64,000 nucleotides of DNA. Source: Planctomycetota bacterium (GTDB lineage: Bacteria > Planctomycetota > Phycisphaerae > Phycisphaerales > UBA1924). Positions 53,403 to 62,412 of this stretch are shown here, piece by piece. The stretch spans positions 1 to 64,000 of the forward strand of contig JACTNA010000032.1 of assembly GCA_014584315.1 (NCBI GenBank). The letters run 5' to 3'. Position 1 is the stretch's first letter. Each line of letters begins with the position of its first letter. A program made the translations under genes and the position numbers. A model generated the notes under the pieces. The model made no database searches and was not told where the DNA came from. It saw only the letters and a program-made list of their open reading frames with translations.

Positions 53403-55114
53403 TGCGAGTCCGACGACTGCTCGGCTCCGGCGATCGGACCAACGGCCAGCGCGCCGCCACCACTCCCGCGCGCGCCCTGGCCACCGACGAGTTCGCGCGG
53501 GTCGCCGATCTGCTCGGTCCGCTCCGCGTCAGCCCCGACAAACTCCGCCAGTTCCCCCGCGCCGAAGGCTCCGACTCGGACCCGTGGGACGTCATGCTCG
53601 CGATGCTCGCCATGGACGAGCAGCAGGCGCTGACGCGGCTCGCCGAGCGGACGGGGCTGGCGTTCGACCCCGAGCCGCGCCTTCAGGACTCCGCCAGCCG
53701 CTTCTACGAGGTCGTGCCGGCCGACCTGGCGCGCCAGCAGCAAGTCGCCGGCCTCTCCAGCGACGGGCAGACGATGACGGTGGTGACGAGCCAGCCGATG
53801 CAGCCCGCGGTCTTCAACCTGGTCGAAGACCTGCTGGCGATGCCCCTGCGCATTGTCCTCGCGCCGCGGGTTGCGGTGGCGAACGTGCTCAACCGCGGCT
53901 ACGAGCAGCGCGGCGACCTCGTCACCGAGATCATCGAGGAACTCCCCCTCGACCAGTCCGCCATCGAGTCCGCCGCCGCCGGCCTCACTTCCTCCACGGA
54001 CCTCCTCTCGCTCGCCCGCCAGACGCCGGTCATCCGCCTCGTGAACATGATCCTCTTCGAGGCCCTGCGGCGCCGGGCCAGCGACGTCCACGTCCACCCT
54101 CAGGAGAACCGCCTCGTCATCCGCTTCCGCATCGACGGCATGCTGGTGGACGCCTTCACCCCGCCCATGTCGCTCGCGGCCGCCATCTCCAGCCGCATGA
54201 AGGTGATGACGGAACTCGACATCGCCAACCGCCACAGCCCGCAGGACGGCCACACGTCGGTGCGGATCGGGCAGAAGAAGGTGGACGTGCGTTTGTCGTG
54301 CATCCCGACGGTCTTCGGCGAACGGCTGGTGCTCCGCCTGCTCGACCAGAGCCAGACCCAACTCTCGCTCGACGAGATCGGCATGGCGAAGCGCATGCAG
54401 GCCCAACTCCTGGACCTCATCGACCGCCCGACGGGGATGATCCTCGTCACCGGCCCGACCGGCTCCGGCAAGACCACCACGCTCTACGCCGCCCTCGGGC
54501 GCGTCGACCGCGGCTCGCGCAACGTGATGACGATCGAAGACCCGGTCGAGTACCACCTCGACGGCATCAGCCAGATGCAGGTCAACCCCAAGCGCGGCGT
54601 GACGTTCGCCACCGGGCTGCGGGCCCTACTCCGCCAGGACCCGGACGTGATCCTCGTCGGCGAGATCCGCGACAAGGAGACGGCTCAACTGGCGATCCAG
54701 GCGTCGCTCACCGGCCACCTCGTGCTCGCCACGCTCCACACCAACGATGCGCCCAGCGCGATCCCGCGCCTGATCGACATCGGCGTCGAGCCGTACCTCG
54801 TGACGTCCTGCCTTCTCGCCGTGCTTGCGCAGCGGCTGGTGCGGCGCGTCTGCCCCGCGTGCGGCGGAACGCAGACCCACGACCGAGCGCGCTGCGAGGC
54901 CTGCTTCGGCGCGGGCTACCGCGGGCGCGTCGCCGTCTACGAGATCATGTCGATGAACGACGAACTCAGGCGTCTCACAGCCCAGCGCGCCGACGGCGTG
55001 ACGCTCTACCAGGCCGCCGTGGACGCCGGCTTCCACCCCATGCGAGACGACGCCGCCGAGAAGGTCGCCCAGGGCCTCACCGACCAGGCGGAGGTCTACC
55101 GCGTCCTGCACTGA
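53402..55114 (+). CDS. gspE: Type II secretion ATPase GspE (second copy)
   Basis: A 570-residue traffic ATPase. The N1 domain (about 60-160) is better kept than in the first copy. Motifs: ASDVHVHPQ, Walker A VTGPTGSGKTTTL (near 350), EDPVEYHLDG, VILVGEIRDKET and HLVLATLHTNDAPS. The zinc finger CPACGG plus CEACFG has all four cysteines. It is translationally coupled to gspD. The pair lacks local GspC, F, G, L and M genes, so it must borrow a platform, perhaps the lone GspF at 37685. Confidence 0.95.
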   Translation: MRVRRLLGSGDRTNGQRAATTPARALATDEFARVADLLGPLRVSPDKLRQFPRAEGSDSDPWDVMLAMLAMDEQQALTRLAERTGLAFDPEPRLQDSASRFYEVVPADLARQQQVAGLSSDGQTMTVVTSQPMQPAVFNLVEDLLAMPLRIVLAPRVAVANVLNRGYEQRGDLVTEIIEELPLDQSAIESAAAGLTSSTDLLSLARQTPVIRLVNMILFEALRRRASDVHVHPQENRLVIRFRIDGMLVDAFTPPMSLAAAISSRMKVMTELDIANRHSPQDGHTSVRIGQKKVDVRLSCIPTVFGERLVLRLLDQSQTQLSLDEIGMAKRMQAQLLDLIDRPTGMILVTGPTGSGKTTTLYAALGRVDRGSRNVMTIEDPVEYHLDGISQMQVNPKRGVTFATGLRALLRQDPDVILVGEIRDKETAQLAIQASLTGHLVLATLHTNDAPSAIPRLIDIGVEPYLVTSCLLAVLAQRLVRRVCPACGGTQTHDRARCEACFGAGYRGRVAVYEIMSMNDELRRLTAQRADGVTLYQAAVDAGFHPMRDDAAEKVAQGLTDQAEVYRVLH

Positions 55115-55126
55115 GCGGGGCGGCGT

Positions 55127-55657
55127 CTACCCGACGACTCGCGTCATGCCGAGCGCCCGCCGCAGGTCCGTCAACTGCCCCGCGTGGGCGCCGTTGTGCA
55201 CGATCATCCTCGTGATGAGGTCCGCGACGGGGACCGGCGTCGGCCCCCACGCGGTCGGGCGGTCGAGTTGCGCTTCGCTCGCTCGCTCAACTTCGGACGC
55301 CAACCGCTCGCACGCGAACTCGAAGATCTCCCTCGCCCGCTCGACCGACGGGTACATCGAGGGGTCGTCCCGCGGGGTTGACGCGAACGCGACGGACTCC
55401 GTGTAGAACGCGCCCGGCGGGCGCGGCTGGACGGCGACGAAGTCCGACGCGGGGAGCGGGCGCGGGTCGTCGTGCCCGGCGACACGGTCCGATGCGCGGT
55501 GCAGCGTCAGCGCGCAGTGCCCCAGCGTCCAGACGCAGTGGTTCGGCAGGCCCGGCGCCTGCCTCGTCCCGTTCGAGGCGTCGAACCCCGCCAGAAACCG
55601 CGTGAACAGCGGGCACGACACCCGCACCGACCGGGCAAGCGCGGCAGCACGTGACAT
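55127..55657 (-). CDS. DinB-like protein, DUF1569/DUF664 type
   Basis: A 176-residue protein. Helical segments such as FTRFLAGFDASNGTRQA, WTLGHCALTLHRAS and LITRMIVHNGAHAGQLTDLR match DinB-like proteins, with His residues in LGHC and HNGAHAG as the metal site. Function unknown; it may be a metal-dependent thiol transferase. A GGAG site lies just before the ATG. It faces the second gspE at its 3' end. Confidence 0.75.
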   Translation of the reverse strand: MSRAAALARSVRVSCPLFTRFLAGFDASNGTRQAPGLPNHCVWTLGHCALTLHRASDRVAGHDDPRPLPASDFVAVQPRPPGAFYTESVAFASTPRDDPSMYPSVERAREIFEFACERLASEVERASEAQLDRPTAWGPTPVPVADLITRMIVHNGAHAGQLTDLRRALGMTRVVG

Positions 55658-55731
55658 GCAATCTCCGACGATCGACGGCGACCTCTGATCGCGGGGGCGT
55701 CCCAGACCCCGCGCACCCATCGCCTCAAGTC

Positions 55732-55737
55732 TATTCT
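55732..55737 (+). promoter_or_regulatory. -10 box for a leaderless mRNA (methyltransferase)
   Basis: TATTCT, six bases, ATG 55744. No ribosome site. Confidence 0.5.
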
Positions 55738-55743
55738 GCCACG

Positions 55744-56544
55744 ATGGACACCACCGGAGGGGGCTTCTACGACGACCCGCGCATCTACGACGTGCTCCAC
55801 GCGCAGGGCACGGCCGACGAAGTCGCGGGACTCCAGGCCATCTGCCGCCGATTCCTCCCGCGGTGGCGGCCCGGCCGCGGGACGTGGCTCGAACCCGCCT
55901 GCGGCACGGCGCGCTACCTTCGCGCGGCGGCGCGGCGCGGCATCGACTGCGTGGGGATCGATCTTCACCCGGCCTCGGTTGCCTACGCGCGCGCGCGACT
56001 CCGCGCGCTCCGCTCATCCGCACGCTGGCGCATCGAACTCGGCGACGTGACGGACCTCTCCGGCATCGTCGAGAGCAACACCATCGCCTTCGCCTTCTGC
56101 CTCATCAACACCATCCGCCACCTGCCCGACGGGCGGTCCATGGCCGCGCACCTGCGCGAGATCGCCCGCGTCCTGCGTCCCGACGGCGTCTACGCCGTGG
56201 GCCTGAGTCTCACCGCCTACGGCCGCGAGCAGGCGACCGAGGACCACTGGCACGGGCACCGCGCCGGCCTCGACGTGCGGCAGGTGGTCCAGTACCTCCC
56301 TCCCGGCGACGCGGCCAACCCCGAGCCGCGCAGCGAACTCGTCGTCAGCCACCTGACGATCACGCGACGCGGGCGCGTCGAGCACCGCGACGCCGCGTAC
56401 CGCCTACGCACCTACAGCCTTTCGCAGTGGCTCGGCGTCATCGCGCGCTCGCCGCTGCGCACGCTCGCGGTGGTGGACGAGCAGGGCGACGATGTCTTCG
56501 CCCACGAACCCGGCTACGCCATCTTCATTCTCGGCAGGCGGTGA
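55744..56544 (+). CDS. SAM-dependent class I methyltransferase
   Basis: A 266-residue protein with motif I LEPACGTARYLRAAARRG near residue 50, acidic loop VGIDLHPASV and post-motif LINTIRHLPDG. The substrate is unknown. FYDDPRIYDVL at the start is seen in small-molecule or peptide methyltransferases. The mRNA is probably leaderless. A hairpin at 56567-56596 ends it. Confidence 0.87.
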   Translation: MDTTGGGFYDDPRIYDVLHAQGTADEVAGLQAICRRFLPRWRPGRGTWLEPACGTARYLRAAARRGIDCVGIDLHPASVAYARARLRALRSSARWRIELGDVTDLSGIVESNTIAFAFCLINTIRHLPDGRSMAAHLREIARVLRPDGVYAVGLSLTAYGREQATEDHWHGHRAGLDVRQVVQYLPPGDAANPEPRSELVVSHLTITRRGRVEHRDAAYRLRTYSLSQWLGVIARSPLRTLAVVDEQGDDVFAHEPGYAIFILGRR

Positions 56545-56566
56545 CGCGAGCGCGTCGTCGCCCTCC

Positions 56567-56596
56567 GAGCCGCGGACTTCAGTCCGCGAGCGGCTC
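56567..56596. terminator. Hairpin between convergent genes (GCGGACT-type)
   Basis: GAGCCGCGGACT, TC loop, AGTCCGCG-AG-CGGCTC: a long stem with one small bulge between convergent genes. It fits a bidirectional terminator. The core GCGGACTTCAGTCCGC resembles a short palindrome that recurs in some GC-rich genomes. Confidence 0.6.
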
Positions 56597-56605
56597 GCCC
56601 GCGCG

Positions 56606-59509
56606 TCATGGCACTGTCACGCCCTTGTTGAGCCGCGCCGACCCGTCGATCGCCGACACGCTGACCACGATGCGCCGACCATGGAGGCGTTCCACCCCGT
56701 CCTGGAACGGGAACGCCCGCACCATCTGTTCGCCCGGCCCGAGTTCCGTCACCGCCGAGCGGGCCCTCGGGTATCCCGGCGCGGTCGCCGACGCTTCGAG
56801 TGTGATGGGTTCATCGCTCGAGTTCGTGATGATCGCCTCGACGACGAGGTGCGGCCCGTCCGGCCCCGGCGCGGGCCGCGCTACCACGTCCAGTTCCAGC
56901 CCATCCACCCCAAGCTCCGCCGTGGACGCCACCCGCACCCATCCGTAGTCCGCGGTCGCGCGCAGGTGGAAGTCCAGCACGAACCGCACCGGCCCCGCCT
57001 CCTCGGTCGGCCGCATCGCCACCGCCAGCGGGATCGTCACGCTTTCGCCCGGCGCGGCGGTGAACGCGGCCGTCCGGGGCGTGATGGTCCACTGCCGCTC
57101 GCTCACCGAGGCGTCGCCGTGATACCCGCCCGGGCTGACCACGATCATCCGACCGATCAACCCCACCGGCCACGGGTTGTTGAAGACGACGAGGTGCTCG
57201 TGCTCCGTCGCCGCCGATTGCACCTCCGTCGGGTCGATCCGCACCGACGCCAGGAACCGCACCAGGTCCGCGTCGATCCCCTCCACGAACGTCGGCGACT
57301 CGCCGATCGGCACCCGATGCACCATCCGCAGCCCGTCCGCCGACCGCTCGGGCTCGACCACGCTCGCGTTCCCGTACACGTCGAACAGCCTGATCGCCCC
57401 ATCCCCCAGCGTGGCTTCGATCGCGACGCTCCCGTGTTCACGCGGCTGTTCGAGCCACGCGACGATCGCCCCCCCCCGAAGCGACGACGCCCACGGCGCG
57501 GGCGCGAGCACGTAGCACCGAACGCCCTCCGCCACGGACCACTCCGCCACCACCTCGCGGTCCGCCAGCCGCCCGATCGTCGCCCGCAGCGCGGGCAGCG
57601 CGGCCGTCGGCATGACGCGCGGCCTGCGATCGCCAACCACGCGCCACGGCGCCTCGACCACCAGGCGGTTCCGCGCGTCGCCGTACTCGTTGGTCCGTCG
57701 CTCGAACGACGCCCAGAAGACCACCGCGCGGCGCACGAAGTCGTCCGCAACAGCCCTGTGCCCGTACAGGTCGCCGTCCAACGTGCCGATCACCAGCGAC
57801 AGGTCCGGGCGACCTGTCGCGTCCGCCCCGCCCGCCAGGGGCGCGGCCCAGCCCGCCGCAAGTTGCCCGATCGCATCGGGCGGCAGGTCCGGCTCCACGA
57901 GCACGCTCAGGGCGTTCAAGCCCGAGTGTTGCTCCAGCATCGGCTCCAGCGCAGGCAGGTCCGCACGCCACCCGGCGGCCAGCGCGGGAGACGCCGCAAA
58001 CCGCGACATGCCCGAACGCGCCGCCCGCACCGCGTCGCCCAGCCCGGGTCGCAACGCCGCGAACTCCGAACCGGGCGGGCCCAACTCCCACCGCTGCACC
58101 TTCTGCCCGAGCCGGTAGAGCGCATCGGCCAAGTACGGCTCCCACGCCGTGCCCGACGAGAGCGCGCCCACGACGTCCTCCGGCCCGACGCCCGACGAGG
58201 CCACCAACTCGTCCGGCACGACCGGGAGCACGATCGACATGCGCTGCCAGTCCGAGTACAGCGCGCCCAGCACCGGCTCCAGCGCCCCCAGCCTCGCGTC
58301 CAGCCCGTCCCGCGCCAGGTCCGCGCTCCACAGCGGCAGCGAGATCGAGCCGGTCCCCGCGCGGCGCGTCAGTTCCACGAGTTCCTGCGTCACCAGCGGG
58401 TGCATCTCGCGCACGGTCAGCCCGAACCGCGCCCGGTCCGGCGACCCCGCGATCGTCGAGCCGCGGCGCCCCGCCGAGTCGCGCGCCCCGTACCGCGGCG
58501 CCACCGGCAGCGCCTCCTCCACGTACGCGAAGTCAACGAACGCCGATCCGATCCGCCCCTCTTCCGTGTGCAACTCGGCGATCGCCCTGTACCACCCGTA
58601 CCCGTCCAGCGCGGGACGCCACGGGATCGTCGCGCGGCCGCCCGCGAACTCGTCCGTCCGCTCGTCGATCCGTCGTCCGCGCGCGTCGTAGACCGCCACG
58701 CGGCTGCGCACGCGCTCCCCCGTCAGATCGCGCACATGCAGCGTCAGCTCGGGCGACTCCGGGTGCGCCACGACGTTCCCCGGCGACGCGGTGCTCAACT
58801 CCACCTTCGGCAACTGCACGATCGTCACGTCGTCGAACCACGCCGACCCGGCGAAGTCTTCGGGCCAGACCTCGAACCGTTCGTGCGCACGCGGCTCGTG
58901 CTCGCGCGGCTGGAGCAGCTCGAGGTCGATCTGCAGCGACACCGCCTCCGAGTGAAGCCCGGGCAGCACCACCTCGATCCGCTCCCATCTGCCCTCCGTG
59001 TCCAGCGCAGCGCTCCGCGCTTCCGACGCCGCGATCGCCCGGCCCTCTCCGTCCAGGAACCGAGCCGCCAGCCGCGCACGGGCGTGCTCAACGCCCTCCG
59101 TCCGCACCTGCGCCACGACGAGATAGTCCGCGTCCGGGAAGACCAGCACCACACCGGGATCGAGCCGCAGGCTCGCGCTCCCCCCGCTCACCGGCAGCCG
59201 CACCGACCCTTCGCCCCGCGCCGCGACGCCGTAGTCAAGCGTCGCCCCGTTCCACAGCGGGAAACCGGGCCGTTCGCGCGGCACACGCGGGTCGTGCTGC
59301 GCCCGCAGCCAGCCCATCGGCGTCGGCAACGGATTCGTCCCGCGCTCCTCGAAGTCGAACACGCGCACGAGCCGACCCGCCCCGCTCGGCCGGGAAACCG
59401 CATCTTCATCCCGCTCCGGCTGCGCCCCCGCGCACACACCCACGCCCACAAGCCCGGCCGCCAACCCCGTCACACAGCGCGCACCACAACCCCGACGCCG
59501 GCGTCCCAT
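56606..59509 (-). CDS. Large secreted protein with a jelly-roll-like N-terminal domain
   Basis: A 967-residue protein with a signal peptide (ending VCAGAQ). Residues about 45-215 look like a carbohydrate-binding jelly roll (FDFEERGTNPLPTPMGW at the start and GSAWFDDVTIVQL at the end, as in CBM4/9-like modules). The middle (about 330-700) could be a TIM-barrel glycosidase-like part, because it has long alternating helices and strands, but I see no sure catalytic pair. The last 250 residues look like Ig-type beta domains. The closest reading is a planctomycete extracellular glycan-binding or degrading protein. Function is unproven. Confidence 0.65.
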   Translation of the reverse strand: MGRRRRGCGARCVTGLAAGLVGVGVCAGAQPERDEDAVSRPSGAGRLVRVFDFEERGTNPLPTPMGWLRAQHDPRVPRERPGFPLWNGATLDYGVAARGEGSVRLPVSGGSASLRLDPGVVLVFPDADYLVVAQVRTEGVEHARARLAARFLDGEGRAIAASEARSAALDTEGRWERIEVVLPGLHSEAVSLQIDLELLQPREHEPRAHERFEVWPEDFAGSAWFDDVTIVQLPKVELSTASPGNVVAHPESPELTLHVRDLTGERVRSRVAVYDARGRRIDERTDEFAGGRATIPWRPALDGYGWYRAIAELHTEEGRIGSAFVDFAYVEEALPVAPRYGARDSAGRRGSTIAGSPDRARFGLTVREMHPLVTQELVELTRRAGTGSISLPLWSADLARDGLDARLGALEPVLGALYSDWQRMSIVLPVVPDELVASSGVGPEDVVGALSSGTAWEPYLADALYRLGQKVQRWELGPPGSEFAALRPGLGDAVRAARSGMSRFAASPALAAGWRADLPALEPMLEQHSGLNALSVLVEPDLPPDAIGQLAAGWAAPLAGGADATGRPDLSLVIGTLDGDLYGHRAVADDFVRRAVVFWASFERRTNEYGDARNRLVVEAPWRVVGDRRPRVMPTAALPALRATIGRLADREVVAEWSVAEGVRCYVLAPAPWASSLRGGAIVAWLEQPREHGSVAIEATLGDGAIRLFDVYGNASVVEPERSADGLRMVHRVPIGESPTFVEGIDADLVRFLASVRIDPTEVQSAATEHEHLVVFNNPWPVGLIGRMIVVSPGGYHGDASVSERQWTITPRTAAFTAAPGESVTIPLAVAMRPTEEAGPVRFVLDFHLRATADYGWVRVASTAELGVDGLELDVVARPAPGPDGPHLVVEAIITNSSDEPITLEASATAPGYPRARSAVTELGPGEQMVRAFPFQDGVERLHGRRIVVSVSAIDGSARLNKGVTVP

Positions 59510-59557
59510 GCTCCCGATATCGGCCCGAACGCCGGACGCACTCCAGACCGGCGACGG

Positions 59558-59935
59558 TCACAGCTTGTCCGTCCACTCCCCCGAGAATCGCAGCCTGCCC
59601 AGCGTCGGCTCGCCCTCGAACCCGTTCCGCGACGCCGGCGCAGCGACACCGTTGGCGAGACTCCGCGACCCGACCAGCGAAACGGCCTCCTCCGTCCCCG
59701 CCCGCGGCCCGTCGGCGGCGATCGGGAGCGACTGGTCCCGGACCGCCGCAGGGCCGATCGGAGGCGTCCACACCACCGCCGCCAGCGCGATGAGACCCAC
59801 CGCGCCTGCCGCAACGCCCGCCAGCACGGCCCGCCGCTGCCGCCCGCGCCGCCGCACCCGCCCGATGAACGCCTCCGGCGCGGGAGGCGCATCCGCGATC
59901 ATGCCGCTCAGTCGCCGTTCGAGATCGTCGTGCAT
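59558..59935 (-). CDS. Single-helix membrane protein, likely anti-sigma factor
   Basis: A 125-residue protein with an N-terminal cytoplasmic part (DDLERRLSGMIADAPPAPEA), one membrane helix (AVLAGVAAGAVGLIALAAVVW) and a short outside domain. It overlaps the sigma-factor gene by 28 bases, the standard layout for an anti-sigma protein that binds and silences its partner. It lacks a zinc-binding motif. Confidence 0.65.
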   Translation of the reverse strand: MHDDLERRLSGMIADAPPAPEAFIGRVRRRGRQRRAVLAGVAAGAVGLIALAAVVWTPPIGPAAVRDQSLPIAADGPRAGTEEAVSLVGSRSLANGVAAPASRNGFEGEPTLGRLRFSGEWTDKL

Positions 59936-60489
59936 GGCTCGCTCCTTCGTCCCGAGTGCATCCCGTCCGCGTCCGCCCCCATCGCGCCCCGCAGCCGCTC
60001 CATCGCTAGGCGGTGCCGCGACGCCACCGTGTTGCGGTTCACGCCCAGCGCGAGCGACACCTGCTCGAAGGTCAACCCCGCCGTGTGCCGAAGCACGACC
60101 ACCTCGCGCAGGTGGCGGGGCAGAGACGCGAGCGCTGCGGCGACTCCCGACTCGTGGGCCGCTTCGCTGCCGCGGCGTTCTCCGGGCCGCCCGCGCTCCC
60201 GCGCCGCGGCTCGCCGCGCCGACCGGAGCATGTTCAGCGACTCGCGCCGCGTCATCTGCGCCAGCCACGCCGCCGGATCGCGCACCGACCGCACCGAGGC
60301 CCGGTCCAGTTCGAGCACGCGGCAGAGCACGGCCTGCACCGCGTCTTCCGCATCCCCCCCCCCGAACCCGCGCCCCAGCACCGCCCGAGCAACCGCCACG
60401 AGCCGCGGCGCCTGCGCCTCCCACAGGCGCCGCGCCGACGGCTCGTGGCCGCGATGCGTCCTCAGCAGCAGTGTCCGCAGGTCGTCCAC
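59908..60489 (-). CDS. ECF-type sigma factor
   Basis: A 193-residue group IV sigma factor. Region 2 spans about residues 20-90 (GDAEDAVQAVLCRVLEL, then WLAQMTRRESLNMLRS). Region 4 has SLPRHLREVVVLRHTAGLTF and EQVSLALGVNRNTVASRHRL as the helix-turn-helix. It directs RNA polymerase to a set of promoters not yet known; its own operon is a candidate. The GTG start at 60489 follows GAGG, which overlaps the TAG of the upstream gene. Confidence 0.9.
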   Translation of the reverse strand: MDDLRTLLLRTHRGHEPSARRLWEAQAPRLVAVARAVLGRGFGGGDAEDAVQAVLCRVLELDRASVRSVRDPAAWLAQMTRRESLNMLRSARRAAARERGRPGERRGSEAAHESGVAAALASLPRHLREVVVLRHTAGLTFEQVSLALGVNRNTVASRHRLAMERLRGAMGADADGMHSGRRSEPCTTISNGD

Positions 60490-60492
60490 TCG

Positions 60493-61569
60493 CTACCTCG
60501 CGGGCTTCGGCGCGGCTTCGGCAGCGGGCCTGTACGCGCGGACCTTCTCGAACGCGTCCGCCGTCTCGCCGCGCACGCGCCGGTCCGACTCGTACGCCTT
60601 CGCCACGCTCGCGCAGATGTGCTTGCCGATCGGTCCGTACCCGCCGCCCGTCGCCACCTGTCCGAGCGCGGCCAGCCGGTCGATCGCGTCGGGCTTGTCC
60701 CACAGCCCGTGGGCGTGCTCGTAGTACTCCACCGAGCGCTCGACGGCCGCCGTCGCTTCGGCGGGCGTCAGCGCGCGAAGCCGCGCGACCTCGTCCGCCT
60801 CGATCTGCCCGGTCGAGATGAAGCCGATGAACCGGTCCATTCCGTCCCTGGCGATCAGGTCCGCCAGCCACACCCGCACGATGGCCCCTTCCATCGCGAT
60901 CGCACGGCGCGTGTGGAACGGGTCGTCGTTTCCGAGCCGCTCGAACGCCGCCGCCAGTGCGGCGCGTCCTGTCTCGCCGACCCGCCCCTCCGACAGCAGC
61001 CTCTCCACGCCCTGGTTCGCCAGCGACGCGATCGCCGCCCCAACCAGGCTGCTGATCAGCGTCCCATCATCCGAGACGTGCCGCGCGATCCCGTACAGCG
61101 CGGCCAGCCGCTCGGCCGCCGCGTCGGCCTCCCCCGCGTCGGCCAGCCGCACGGCGTCGCTCGCGATGAGCCGCGCCGCCATCCGCATCTTGCCGAGGTG
61201 CGGCAGCAGCAACTCGAACCCATGGTCGAAGTCCAGCCCGAAGTCGCACTCCTCCAGGGCGGCCGCGCGGCAGAAGGTATTGATCGCGCCCTGCAACTCC
61301 TCCAGTTTCTTCGCGGCAGCCTCGCGCGACATCCCCGACTCGTCCCCATCGATCAATGCCGCCTTGATCTCGCCGTCGTTGAAGCTCGGCAGCCCGATGA
61401 TCGCCCGGTAATAGACGAGCGCGGCGTTCGTCGGCCCGGCGGCCCGCAGGTCGTCCATCGTTCTGACCGTCGCCAGCGGGTCCGTCGGCGGCCCTCCCGA
61501 CGCCTCCCCCGCGCACACCCCCGCGATCGCCACCAGCGCCGCCGCCGCCACATTTGTGTACCGCTTCAT
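60493..61569 (-). CDS. Secreted protein of unknown function upstream of the sigma pair
   Basis: A 358-residue protein with a signal peptide (to about residue 25, GEASG) and an all-helical remainder (AAAKKLEELQGAINTFCRAA, then AERLAALYGIARHVSDDGT). Helix pairs recall TPR/HEAT-like repeats. No named family. It lies three bases before the sigma gene, so it may be co-regulated with it. The start has GGAGGA upstream. Confidence 0.65.
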   Translation of the reverse strand: MKRYTNVAAAALVAIAGVCAGEASGGPPTDPLATVRTMDDLRAAGPTNAALVYYRAIIGLPSFNDGEIKAALIDGDESGMSREAAAKKLEELQGAINTFCRAAALEECDFGLDFDHGFELLLPHLGKMRMAARLIASDAVRLADAGEADAAAERLAALYGIARHVSDDGTLISSLVGAAIASLANQGVERLLSEGRVGETGRAALAAAFERLGNDDPFHTRRAIAMEGAIVRVWLADLIARDGMDRFIGFISTGQIEADEVARLRALTPAEATAAVERSVEYYEHAHGLWDKPDAIDRLAALGQVATGGGYGPIGKHICASVAKAYESDRRVRGETADAFEKVRAYRPAAEAAPKPAR

Positions 61570-61726
61570 GGTGTCCTCCGTCCGTGCCCTGTTCGGGCCG
61601 TGGTAGAGTGCTGATTCGCCCGTCGCCCGGGCGTCACCATGCAGGACACCGCGGCCGCCCCGCCGTGTCACCATTCGCCCCGGAATCGCAGCAGATTCCC
61701 GATTCCGCCCCCGTGGGAGCCTCCCG

Positions 61727-62377
61727 ATGTCCCAACCCGCCTTCGTCCCGCTCGAACGCTACGACCCCGGCCGCCCCGCCGACGAGGCCGCACGGTCGTT
61801 CTACGACATCGTCCGCCGGCGCCGGACCGTGCGCCAGTTCTCCGACCGTCCCGTCTCCCGCGAGACCGTCGAGTGGATTGTCCGCGCGGCAGGCACGGCC
61901 CCGAGCGGCGCGAACAAGCAGCCGTGGCGTTTCGTCGCCGTTGCCGACCCGGCCCTCAAACGAGAGATACGCCTTGCCGCCGAGGCCGAGGAGCGCGAGT
62001 TCTACCACCGTCGCGCCAATGAGGAGTGGCTCCGCGACCTGCACCCCTTCGGCACGGACGAGCACAAGGACTTTCTCGAAGTCGCACCCTGGCTCATCGT
62101 TGTCTTCAAACTCGCGCGCACCGACGACGGCGGCCAGACCTACTACGTCAACGAGAGCGTCGGCATCGCCGTCGGTCTCCTGCTCGCCGCCGCACACCAC
62201 GCCGGCCTCGCCACGCTCACGCACACCCCCAGCCCCATGGGCTTCCTCACCCGCGTGCTCCAACGCCCCGACCACGAGCGCCCCTTCCTCCTCGTCCCGC
62301 TCGGCTACCCCGCCGACGACTGCACGGTCCCCGACATCCGCCGCAAACCCATCGATGACATCCTCGTCTGGGCGTGA
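61727..62377 (+). CDS. Nitroreductase-family flavoprotein
   Basis: A 216-residue FMN enzyme. RRRRTVRQFSDRPVSRE is the nitroreductase start with its FMN-phosphate arginines; AAGTAPSGANKQPWRFVAV and GFLTRVLQRPDHERPFLLVPLGYP are the second and third conserved blocks. It likely reduces a quinone or halogenated aromatic; iodotyrosine-deiodinase-like members share this shape. A GGGAG site lies near the ATG. It is in the same direction as bioY, 35 bases away. Confidence 0.9.
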   Translation: MSQPAFVPLERYDPGRPADEAARSFYDIVRRRRTVRQFSDRPVSRETVEWIVRAAGTAPSGANKQPWRFVAVADPALKREIRLAAEAEEREFYHRRANEEWLRDLHPFGTDEHKDFLEVAPWLIVVFKLARTDDGGQTYYVNESVGIAVGLLLAAAHHAGLATLTHTPSPMGFLTRVLQRPDHERPFLLVPLGYPADDCTVPDIRRKPIDDILVWA

Positions 62378-62399
62378 GAGTCGCTCGCGCCCGGGCCAC

Positions 62400-62405
62400 T
62401 ACACT
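62400..62405 (+). promoter_or_regulatory. -10 box for a leaderless mRNA (bioY)
   Basis: ACTACACT, seven bases, ATG 62413. Confidence 0.45.
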
Positions 62406-62412
62406 CCGATCC

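Noticed and set aside
56492..60724. A 1410-codon open frame on the plus strand
   Set aside because: It runs antisense through the secreted protein, anti-sigma and sigma genes. The product is Arg/Pro/His-rich and has no domain; GC bias at third positions explains it.
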